DNA from: an uncultured Ectothiorhodospiraceae bacterium | GTDB taxonomy: Bacteria; Pseudomonadota; Gammaproteobacteria; Nitrococcales; Halorhodospiraceae | DNA length: 32,159 nt | Direction of reading: 5' to 3' | Assembly: GCA_913055765.1 (NCBI GenBank) | Contig: CAJXKI010000006.1 | Span: forward strand, 1 to 32,159 | In this document: piece after piece, positions 24,882-32,159 of the stretch | How positions within the stretch are numbered: the stretch's first letter is position 1 | How the letters are laid out: every line of letters starts with the position of its first letter | Position numbers and translations under genes: made by a program | Notes under the pieces: model-generated | Told to the model about the DNA's origin: nothing | What the model saw: the letters and a program-made list of their open reading frames with translations, nothing else | The model's database searches: none

Positions 24882-26336
24882 TCAACGGCGCACGCTGCCG
24901 GTCCAGCACGGATCCACGCTCGCCGCGGCGTCCCGAGCCTCCGCCTCGCCGCGGTACCACGCCAGGCGGGGCTGGAGCTGCACAGTCGGGCCGACGATGA
25001 CCAGCGCCGGGCTCGCCAGCCGCGCCGCCCCGGCGCGCTCCGGCAGGGTGCGCAAGGTGCCTGAGACCACGCGCTGCTCCGGCGTAGTGGCCTGGGCCAC
25101 CACCGCCGCCGGATGCGCCTCCGGCAGGCCCTGCTCGCGGAGCTGGCCACAGACGGCGGCCAGATTGGCCAGGCCCATGTAGATCACCAGCGTCTCGTCC
25201 TCCCGGTACGGGGCGTGGGCCGCCATCTGCGGGTGGCCCTGGCGCCGGTGCCCGGTGAGCATGCGGCAGCTCTGGGCGTAGTCGCGGTGGGTCAGCGGGA
25301 TGCCGGCGTAGCAGGCGGTCCCCTGGGCCGCGGTCACCCCGGGGACCACCTGGAAGGGGATGCCGGCGTCGATGAGCCCCTCCAGCTCCTCGCCGCCGCG
25401 GCCGAAGAGGAAGGGGTCGCCCCCCTTGAGCCGGAGCACCCGCTTGCCCTCGCCGGCGAGGGCCACCAGGCGCTCGTTGATCCGCTCCTGGGGCAGCGTA
25501 TGCCGCCCGCGGCGCTTGCCCACCGGGATACGCTCGGCTTCCTTGCGCACCAGGTCGAGCAGCGCCGGGGCGGCCAGGCGGTCGTAGAGGACCACATCGG
25601 CGCGCTGCATCAGGCGCAGGGCGCGGAAGGTGAGCAGGTCCGGATCCCCGGGGCCGGCGCCGACCAGGAAGACCTCCCCCTGCGGCGCGGCGCGCCCCCG
25701 CTCCTGCTCCAGCAGGCGCAGCAGCTGGGCCTCGCCGTCCGCCTCGCGGCCGGCGAGGACCGACTCCGCCGCTGGCCCGTCGAAGACCCGCTCCCAGAAG
25801 CGCAGCCGCCAGTCCCGGTCGGGGAGCGCCGCCCGCACCCGGTCGCGCATGCGCCCGGCCAGGCTGGCCAGCCGACCGTAGGCGGCCGGCAGCAGCGTCT
25901 CCAGGCGGCTGGCGATCTGCCGGGCGAGGACCGGCGCCGCCCCACCGCTGGAGATGGCCAGCTGCAGCGGCGAGCGGTCCACCAGCACCGGGGTCAGGTA
26001 GCTGCTCAGCGACGGCCGGCCGGCCACGTTGACCGGGATGCCGCGCTCGGCGCAGGCGTCGTGGACGGCGCGATCGGTAGCCTCGTCGCCGCTGGCCCCG
26101 ACGGCCAGCGCCGCCCCGGCCTCCATCCCCGGGCGGAAGGGCTCGGCCCGGTGTACCAGCCCCTCGGGCGCCTCCTCGAGGAGCCGCTCGCAGGGCGGCG
26201 CCAGCGCCGGGGCGAGGAGCTCCACCCGGGCGCCGGCGCTGAGCAGGTCCCTGGCGCGGCGCGCCGCCGCCTCGCCGCCGCCGATGACCAGGCAGCGCCG
26301 GCCCTCGAGCTTGAGGAAGATCGGGTAGTGGTGCAT
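24882..26336 (-). CDS. cysG: Siroheme synthase CysG (precorrin-2 dehydrogenase/ferrochelatase domain + uroporphyrinogen-III C-methyltransferase)
   Basis: CLVIGGGEAAARRA, SSGGAAPVLARQIASRLE, VGAGPGDPDLLT, RLKGGDPFLFGRGGEE, PLTHRDYAQS. Confidence 0.93.
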   Translation of the reverse strand: MHHYPIFLKLEGRRCLVIGGGEAAARRARDLLSAGARVELLAPALAPPCERLLEEAPEGLVHRAEPFRPGMEAGAALAVGASGDEATDRAVHDACAERGIPVNVAGRPSLSSYLTPVLVDRSPLQLAISSGGAAPVLARQIASRLETLLPAAYGRLASLAGRMRDRVRAALPDRDWRLRFWERVFDGPAAESVLAGREADGEAQLLRLLEQERGRAAPQGEVFLVGAGPGDPDLLTFRALRLMQRADVVLYDRLAAPALLDLVRKEAERIPVGKRRGRHTLPQERINERLVALAGEGKRVLRLKGGDPFLFGRGGEELEGLIDAGIPFQVVPGVTAAQGTACYAGIPLTHRDYAQSCRMLTGHRRQGHPQMAAHAPYREDETLVIYMGLANLAAVCGQLREQGLPEAHPAAVVAQATTPEQRVVSGTLRTLPERAGAARLASPALVIVGPTVQLQPRLAWYRGEAEARDAAASVDPCWTGSVRR

Positions 26337-26352
26337 GCCTGCCTGCCCGCGC

Positions 26353-27639
26353 TCAAGACCGCCCGGCGCCGGCGAGCCGCTCCAGGGAGAGCAGGGCGTC
26401 CCCGTAGGCATCGACCAGCTCCAGGCTGCAGTGCTGGCAGGCGCCGGCCAGGGCCCAGGCCTCGGCGACCCGGCCCCAGTCCACCTCGACCCGGCCGCCG
26501 CCGGCGCCGAGGACCAGGGCGTCGCCCTCCCAGCGCAGCCCAGCGCCGGTGGCCGAGCAGACCATCCGCGTCCCCCCGGCGCCGTGGACCACGCCCTGCA
26601 CGCGGGGCCACTCGCGGCACTCCTGGAGGTGGCGGGGCAGGTCCGCCGGATCGATGGGGCTGCTCCGGTAGGGGGTCTCCGGCTCAGCCGCCTCATCGGC
26701 AACCGCCGCCAGGGCCGAGCCCCAGGGCACATCGAAGCGCTGCATGGCGGCGGCCAGGCTCGGCTGGGCCTGCTCGCGCAGCCAGGCGCGCAGCGCCGCC
26801 GGCCACTCCGCTAGCCCCAGGCTCAGGGACTGCCCCCGGCGCTCGCCAGCCACCGGCGCGCCGTCCGCGTACTTGGCCGTGTAGCCCCGGGGCGTCACCA
26901 TCAGCCCGGCCTGCCGGAAGGTGGCGCTGCTGCCGACGATCACGGTGGTGAGCATGCTCGCCTCCGCCTCGTGGAGCGTATCCAGGCGCAAGTGCTCGAC
27001 GCGCTGGCGCTGCCGGTAGGCGGAGCGCACCAGGGCCACCGGCGTCTCCCCGGCGCGGTAGCGCAGCAGGATCTCCTGGGCCCGGCGGATGTGCTCGCGG
27101 CGGCGCTTGCTCGCCGGGTTGTAGATCGCCACCACGAAGTCGCCCCGCCCGGCCGCCTCCAGCCGCCGGGCGATCACCGGCCACGGCGTGAGCAGGTCGG
27201 ACAGGGATACCGTGCACAGGTCGTGGGTCAGCGGCGCCCCGACCAGGGCGGCGCAGCTCGACAGCGCCGTCACCCCGGGGACCACCTCCACCGCCACGTC
27301 GCCTGAGGCCGGCGCCCAACCCCGCTGGAGCAGCAGCTCGTAGGTCGGGCCGGCCATGCCGTAGACGCCGGCATCGCCGGAGGAGACCAGGGCCACGACG
27401 TGGCCGTCCCGGGCGTGCTGCCAGGCCGCCTCCACGCGGTCGAGCTCCTCGGTCATGGCCTTGCCGACCACGGTCTTGCCCTCGAGCAGCTCCGGGATGA
27501 GCTTGAGATACGCCTCGTAGCCGATGACCACCTCGGCCTCGGCGATGGCCTCACGGGCCCGCGCCGTCATGTGCGCCGGGTCGCCGGGGCCGATCCCCAC
27601 GAGCAGGATCCGCCCCGGCGCAGCGTCGTTGTCTGTCAT
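26353..27639 (-). CDS. cobJ: Precorrin-3B C17-methyltransferase with about 165-aa C-terminal extension
   Basis: LVGIGPGDPAHMT, VSSGDAGVYGMA, VVPGVTALSSCAALVGAPLTHDLCTVSLSDLLTPW, FVVAIYNPASKRR, LTTVIVGSS. Confidence 0.92.
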   Translation of the reverse strand: MTDNDAAPGRILLVGIGPGDPAHMTARAREAIAEAEVVIGYEAYLKLIPELLEGKTVVGKAMTEELDRVEAAWQHARDGHVVALVSSGDAGVYGMAGPTYELLLQRGWAPASGDVAVEVVPGVTALSSCAALVGAPLTHDLCTVSLSDLLTPWPVIARRLEAAGRGDFVVAIYNPASKRRREHIRRAQEILLRYRAGETPVALVRSAYRQRQRVEHLRLDTLHEAEASMLTTVIVGSSATFRQAGLMVTPRGYTAKYADGAPVAGERRGQSLSLGLAEWPAALRAWLREQAQPSLAAAMQRFDVPWGSALAAVADEAAEPETPYRSSPIDPADLPRHLQECREWPRVQGVVHGAGGTRMVCSATGAGLRWEGDALVLGAGGGRVEVDWGRVAEAWALAGACQHCSLELVDAYGDALLSLERLAGAGRS

Positions 27640-28031
27640 TCGTTCAGCCTCGCTATGGATACCGTGGCGTTGCGCCCGTCCTCGCCCCGCCAACGGCGCT
27701 TCTCGATGATCAGGTCCGCGGCGCAGGCACCGGCGCGGCTCAGGGCCGCCGCCTCGGCCACCGCCGGGGTGCCGGTGTTGCGGCGCACCGCCTCTGAGGG
27801 GTGAGGGACGGGTACCGCCGCCAGCCTCGCCGCTGGGTACCACGCCAGCGGCCAGCCCTGCGCCTGCGCCAAGGCGTGCAGGGCCGGCTCGTCGCGCTTG
27901 AGGTCGATGCTCGCTACGGCGGCCACCGCCGCCGGGCCCAGGCCCGCCTCGCCGAGGGCGACGCGCACCGCCTCGGCCACCGTCTCGGGGGCCGCACCGC
28001 GATCGCAGCCGATGCCGAGGACCACCCGCAT
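27636..28031 (-). CDS. cobE: CobE / CbiG C-terminal domain protein
   Basis: VVLGIGCDRGA, ASIDLKRDEPALHALA, overlap with cobJ start (ATGA) and cbiG stop (TGATG). Confidence 0.85.
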   Translation of the reverse strand: MRVVLGIGCDRGAAPETVAEAVRVALGEAGLGPAAVAAVASIDLKRDEPALHALAQAQGWPLAWYPAARLAAVPVPHPSEAVRRNTGTPAVAEAAALSRAGACAADLIIEKRRWRGEDGRNATVSIARLNE

Positions 28032-28777
28032 CACGCCCCCACCCCGGCAGGCTGGTAGCGTACCAGCCGCTCGCCGAGCCGCGCCTGCCACTCCTCGGGC
28101 GGCGCCTGGGCACGCACCCAGAGGACGGCGGCGTAGGCGTCGGCAGCCAGGTGCCGCGGATGGCTCAGGCGATCCAGGTTCCCCGGCGGCGGCGTCGCCG
28201 CCGCCGGGCGCCAGGCATCGTCCTCCTCGACCAGGGCCACCGGCTCGCCGTTGACCAGGGCCGCCGCCGCCCGGCGCAGGGCGGCCCTGGACGCCACCAC
28301 GCGCCAGCCCTGCTCGCGCCCGATCAGGTCCACGGCGGGCAGCCCGGCGCTGTCCGAGGCGGTGGTCACCACAGGCGTAGCCCCGAGCTCGCCGGCGACC
28401 CGCTGCGCCCAGGCGTTGGCGCCGCCGAGGTGGCCGCCGATGACCGCCACCGCGAAGCACCCCGCCTCATCCACGGCGACGACCCCCGGATCGCGGGCCT
28501 TATCCCCCATATAGGGGGCGAGCAGGCGCACTGTGGCCCCTACGGAGCAGAAGCAGACCAGCTGCGTGACCGGGAGCCGGAAGCGCTCGCCGAGCGCGGC
28601 GCCGAGCGCCCCGGACTCCACGGCGGTCCGGGGGTTGGGGAGCTCCGCCAGCCGGGGGGCCAGGCGTGCCGGGACGATGAGCTCGGCGGCAGGCCAGGCG
28701 GCGGCCAGGCGGGCGGCCTGGGCGGCACCGCCGCGGGTCACGGCAGCCAGGACCAGGCCGTGGCCGGTGCCGCTCAC
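28031..28777 (-). CDS. cbiG: Cobalt-precorrin-5A hydrolase CbiG, N-terminal and middle domains only
   Basis: CFCSVGATVRLLAPYMGDKARDPGVVAVDEAGCFAVAVIGGHLGGAN, VVTTASDSAGLPAVD. GTG start overlaps the cobI stop. Confidence 0.88.
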   Translation of the reverse strand: MSGTGHGLVLAAVTRGGAAQAARLAAAWPAAELIVPARLAPRLAELPNPRTAVESGALGAALGERFRLPVTQLVCFCSVGATVRLLAPYMGDKARDPGVVAVDEAGCFAVAVIGGHLGGANAWAQRVAGELGATPVVTTASDSAGLPAVDLIGREQGWRVVASRAALRRAAAALVNGEPVALVEEDDAWRPAAATPPPGNLDRLSHPRHLAADAYAAVLWVRAQAPPEEWQARLGERLVRYQPAGVGA

Positions 28778-29517
28778 GCCCCACCCTCCCCTTGGCGCCG
28801 ATGGGCGTTGTGGACCAGCAGCAGCGACAGGTAGTGGACCGAGCCGCCGCGCAAGGCGCGTAGATCGGTCACCACCCGCTCCTGGGGCGTGCCCGCCCGC
28901 TCGACGAAGGCGCTGCTCGCCAGCAGCCCCCGGCCCTCGAGCAGGTCGATCAGCGGCTCGAGCAGCGGCTTGACCTTGAGCAGGACCAGGGTATCCACCT
29001 CCGGCAGGAGCCGCTCCACGGTCGCCATCCCGTAGCCGCCGGGCAGCACCGCCAGGGCGTCGTCCTGGCTGGCCAGGGGCCACCCTACCCGCGCCGGCGC
29101 GGCGAGGAAGGAGGCCACGCCAGGGATGGTCTCCACCTCGACCTCGGGGAGCTCGGCGCCCACCGCCCGGGCCAGGTGGCCGAAGGTGGCGTAGGTGGAG
29201 GCGTCGCCCTCGACCAGGAAGGCCACGTCCCGCCCCTGGCGCAGGGTCGCCGCCACCGTGGCGGCCGCCCGGGACCAGTGCCAGGCCAGGGTCGCCGGGT
29301 CGCGGGTCATGGGGAAGGTCAGCGGCGCGGCGTCCGCCGGCGGGGCGAGGCCGCCGCGCTCGGCGATATCCAGGGCGTAGCTGCGCTCGCGCTCGGCGCG
29401 GACGGGGTAGGCCCACCGCGCCGGCCCCTGCAGCACCGCCCACGCCCGCCGCGTGATCCACCCCGGATCGCCGGGGCCTAGCGAGACGCCGATCAGCCGG
29501 CCAGGCGCCGCCGTCAT
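28774..29517 (-). CDS. cobI: Precorrin-2 C20-methyltransferase
   Basis: LIGVSLGPGDPGWIT, VAFLVEGDASTYATFGHL, ETIPGVASFLAAPA, tetrapyrrole methylase fold. Confidence 0.9.
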   Translation of the reverse strand: MTAAPGRLIGVSLGPGDPGWITRRAWAVLQGPARWAYPVRAERERSYALDIAERGGLAPPADAAPLTFPMTRDPATLAWHWSRAAATVAATLRQGRDVAFLVEGDASTYATFGHLARAVGAELPEVEVETIPGVASFLAAPARVGWPLASQDDALAVLPGGYGMATVERLLPEVDTLVLLKVKPLLEPLIDLLEGRGLLASSAFVERAGTPQERVVTDLRALRGGSVHYLSLLLVHNAHRRQGEGGA

Positions 29518-30803
29518 GCCGCCTCTCCCTGGGTAGCGGTGATGATCCACACCGGATTCTCCGCCCGGAAGGCGCGCATGCCCGCCAGCTCGTGGCTGCG
29601 GTGCGCCTGCAGCTGCACCGCCTCCCAGGCCGCGCCCGCAGCGGCCTCCAGGCGTGCCGTCGCCCGCTGGAGGTTCTCCAGGGTGACCACGTTGACCACC
29701 AGGCGCCCGCCGGGGCGCAGCCGCTGCAGGCACAGATCGATGAGCTCGCCGAGGGCCCCGCCGGAGCCGCCGATGAACACCGCGTCCGGATCCGGCCACC
29801 CGTCCAGCCCCTCCGGCGCGCAGCCGTGCTGCAGGGTGACATTGCCGGCGCGGCGCCGGCGCCGGTTCACCTCGGCCACGGCGAGGTCCTCGGCACGGCG
29901 CTCCACGGCCCACACGTGGCCCCGCGGGCACAGGCGCGCCGCCTCCAGCGCCACCGCGCCCGAGCCGGCGCCGATGTCCCAGACCCGGCTCTCCGGGGTC
30001 AAGGCCAGCCCCGCCAGGGCCACGGCCCGCACCTCCCGCTTGGTGATCAGCCCGCGCTGCGGGCAGCGCTGCTCGAACGCCCCGTCCGCCGGGGCGAAGG
30101 GCGGCCCGGCGGACGGCGTGGTGCGCCGCAGCAGGGCGACGTGGGGCTGCGGGTATGTCCCCTCCGCCGCCGCGGAGAGCGGCATCGGCGGCTGGATCAG
30201 CTCGTCGCTCCGGCCCAGCCGGGCCGCAACGGCCACCTGGAGCTCGGCATCGGTGTAGCCGACGGCCTGCAGCTGCCGCGCCAGCCAGCCGGCGCCGGTG
30301 GCGGCCGCGGTGTAGGCCGCCACCCGCTCACTCCCCTCCAGGGCGCGCAGGACGCCGCTGAGGGGGTGATCCGGCCCCGCCGCCTGGGCCGACCACTCGG
30401 TGGCGGCCCCGCCATGGACCGAGGCCACGGCCGTCTCCGCCACCGGCCACCCCAGCCGGGCGCAGGCGAGCTGCACCAGCGACGGCGCCGGCAGCACCCG
30501 GCAGCGCTCGGCGCCGAGGGCGGCGACCAGGCGCTCACCGATGCCGTGGCAGAGGGGATCGCCGGAGGCGAGGACCACGGCCCGCCGGCCGGCCGCCGCA
30601 GCCGCCGCCACCCAGGCGGGGACCTCGGCCACCGCCCCGGTGAGGTCGCGCCGCTCCGCCGCCGTCGCCAGGGGGGCGTAGAGCGCCAGGGCCCCGCGCC
30701 CCCCGATGAGCAGGTCCGCCTCGGCGATGGCTGCCCGCGCCGCCGGGGGCAGGGCCTCGGGACCGTCGTCGAGGACCCCGACCACGGTGCAGGCCACGCT
30801 CAC
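29514..30803 (-). CDS. cobL: Precorrin-6Y C5,15-methyltransferase (CbiE-CbiT fusion)
   Basis: VLASGDPLCHGIGERL (CbiE half) and ITKREVRAVALAGLALTPESRVWDIGAGSGAVALEAARL (CbiT half). Confidence 0.92.
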   Translation of the reverse strand: MSVACTVVGVLDDGPEALPPAARAAIAEADLLIGGRGALALYAPLATAAERRDLTGAVAEVPAWVAAAAAAGRRAVVLASGDPLCHGIGERLVAALGAERCRVLPAPSLVQLACARLGWPVAETAVASVHGGAATEWSAQAAGPDHPLSGVLRALEGSERVAAYTAAATGAGWLARQLQAVGYTDAELQVAVAARLGRSDELIQPPMPLSAAAEGTYPQPHVALLRRTTPSAGPPFAPADGAFEQRCPQRGLITKREVRAVALAGLALTPESRVWDIGAGSGAVALEAARLCPRGHVWAVERRAEDLAVAEVNRRRRRAGNVTLQHGCAPEGLDGWPDPDAVFIGGSGGALGELIDLCLQRLRPGGRLVVNVVTLENLQRATARLEAAAGAAWEAVQLQAHRSHELAGMRAFRAENPVWIITATQGEAA

Positions 30804-31465
30804 GCCTCGCCCTCCTCGGCGAGGCGCAGCAGGGCGTGGAGGCAGGCGACCACCGGCGGGCTGCCGCCCTTGCGCCCGGCCGTCGCGATCCAGGGTACCC
30901 TCTGCTGGGCCATGGCCTCATCGGTGGCCTCGGCGGCGGCGACGAAGCCTACCGGCATGGCGATGAGCAGCCGCGGCGCCGCCTCACCGTCCTCGATCCG
31001 CCGCAGCACCGCGCGCAGGGCGGTGGGGGCGTTACCCACGGCGACGATGCCGTCGAGCTCCCCGGCCTCGGCGGCGAGGGCCACGGCCTGCTCGGCCCGC
31101 GTTCCCCCCTGCGCCCGGGCGCGCTCGGCAGCCGCTGGATCGCCCATCCGGGCGGTGGCGCGCACCCCGAAGCGGTCGAGGCGCCGCGTCGACAGGCCGG
31201 CGCGGATCATCTCCACGTCGACGAACAGCGGCGCCCCGGGGCGGATCGCCGCCAGGCCAGCGGGCACCGCCTCAGGATGGAAGCGGGTCAGGCCGTTGAA
31301 GTCGAAGTCCGCCGTGGTGTGGATCAGGCGCCGGACCAGCGCCCACTGCGGTCCGCTGTAGCCGCTACGGTCGCCGGCCTCGGCGTCCACCTGGGCCAGG
31401 GAGGTGTCCTCGATCCGGCGCCCGGAGGCGGTCTGCTGCTCGGTCACCGATGGCTGCCGGGCCAT
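30800..31465 (-). CDS. cobH: Precorrin-8X methylmutase
   Basis: RRLIHTTADFDF (catalytic His region), VDVEMIRAG, AVGNAPTALRAVLRRI, AMPVGFVAAAEATDEAM. Confidence 0.93.
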   Translation of the reverse strand: MARQPSVTEQQTASGRRIEDTSLAQVDAEAGDRSGYSGPQWALVRRLIHTTADFDFNGLTRFHPEAVPAGLAAIRPGAPLFVDVEMIRAGLSTRRLDRFGVRATARMGDPAAAERARAQGGTRAEQAVALAAEAGELDGIVAVGNAPTALRAVLRRIEDGEAAPRLLIAMPVGFVAAAEATDEAMAQQRVPWIATAGRKGGSPPVVACLHALLRLAEEGEA

Positions 31466-31478
31466 GGCCCCTGCCTCC

Positions 31479-32159
31479 TCAGTGGTGGTGGTGATGGTGG
31501 TGGTGCGCCGCCGCGGCGCGATGGGGGCAGCCGTCGCACTCCAGCATACCCTGCCCCTCGACGGCCTCCCGCACCCGCTGCTCAACGAGGTCGAGGACCT
31601 CCGGCTCGAAGCCGAGGTAGTCGGCCAGGGCGAAGGCGGTCTGCGGGTACTGCCGGCGCAGGCGGGCGAGCTGCTCATCGATGCGGTCGATCAGCCGGCC
31701 GGTGTAGAGGTAGTACGGGATGATGATCTGCTGCATGGCGCCCAGCAGGTGGTGGCGCCGGACCACCGCCTCCAACCGTGGGTGCGTCACGCCGGTGAAG
31801 GCGATATCCACCAGCTCGTGCTCGGCGCCCTCGTAGAACCAGCGGGCCAGGCGCGCCACCTCGCCGTTGGCCGTCCGGTCCGAGGAGCCGCGGCCGAGGA
31901 GGATGACCCCGGTGGTCCGCGGGTCCGGCACGGCCAGCTCGCGCATCCCCTCCTTGAGCCGCCGCTGGACCAGGGCGAGCGTCGGCTCGCTGACCCCCAG
32001 GTGGCGCGCGAGGCGGAACGCCACCTGGGGGTGGCGCTCCCGCGCCGCCTCGATCTGCTCGGGCACCTCCAACTTGACGTGCCCGGCGGCGTTGAGGATC
32101 AGCGGCACCGCGATGACCCGGTCGGCCCGGGCAGCGGCGCGATCGAGCCCCTCGCCCAG
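31479..32159 (-). CDS. cbiX: Sirohydrochlorin cobaltochelatase CbiX, N-terminus beyond window edge, C-terminal His tail
   Basis: VILLGRGSSD, IIIPYYLYTGRL, CxxC plus eight His at the C-terminus; the reading frame stays open to the right edge (LGEGLDRAAARADRVIAVPLILNAAGHVK). Confidence 0.87.
   Translation of the reverse strand: MGEGLDRAAARADRVIAVPLILNAAGHVKLEVPEQIEAARERHPQVAFRLARHLGVSEPTLALVQRRLKEGMRELAVPDPRTTGVILLGRGSSDRTANGEVARLARWFYEGAEHELVDIAFTGVTHPRLEAVVRRHHLLGAMQQIIIPYYLYTGRLIDRIDEQLARLRRQYPQTAFALADYLGFEPEVLDLVEQRVREAVEGQGMLECDGCPHRAAAAHHHHHHHH

Noticed and set aside
25113-26951. 612-aa plus-strand ORF over cysG/cobJ
   Set aside because: Antisense shadow; Pro/Arg/Gly-rich nonsense composition at the end
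29592-31361. 589-aa plus-strand ORF over cobL/cobH
   Set aside because: Antisense shadow of strongly supported cobalamin genes
1-32159. CRISPR array, toxin-antitoxin or restriction/defence system
   Set aside because: No regularly spaced repeats and no recognisable cas, TA or restriction genes

Overview
High-GC proteobacterial chromosomal segment, most like a halophilic gammaproteobacterium of the Halorhodospira/Ectothiorhodospira kind (inferred from gene content, not tested). Left to right: tRNA-Val(CAC); L-lactate dehydrogenase; a three-PAS hybrid histidine kinase; a histidine-phosphatase protein; two membrane proteins including an AI-2E/PerM exporter; an outer-membrane-like protein. Next comes an accessory islet: a KfrA_N coiled-coil DNA-binding protein divergent from a tyrosine recombinase, with AT-rich, dyad-rich DNA between and beside them. 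After it are a BCCT transporter / PH-domain protein / universal stress protein cluster, SRAP and YdjM-like proteins, a DUF2141 protein, an SDR, AsmA, a Sel1 + DsbC-like pair, a YhiN-like flavoprotein and an HrpB-like helicase. The right end is a tightly overlapping cobalamin operon (cysG, cobJ, cobE, cbiG, cobI, cobL, cobH, cbiX) running off the edge. Best leads: (1) the divergent recombinase/KfrA pair resembles the TnpS-TnpT cointegrate-resolution module of Tn4651-type Tn3-family transposons, but no transposase is present, the intergenic DNA holds several CATACC/GGTATG half-sites and a recombinase-core-like dyad, and an 11-bp part of that dyad recurs inverted beyond the recombinase gene; (2) the siroheme synthase has Gly in place of the catalytic Asp of the NVVD motif (D104 in Salmonella CysG), although it sits beside a CbiX chelatase that needs the product of that active site; (3) the BCCT transporter carries a C-terminal Tic20/DUF4870-like membrane domain. 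No CRISPR array, rRNA or transposase was found.
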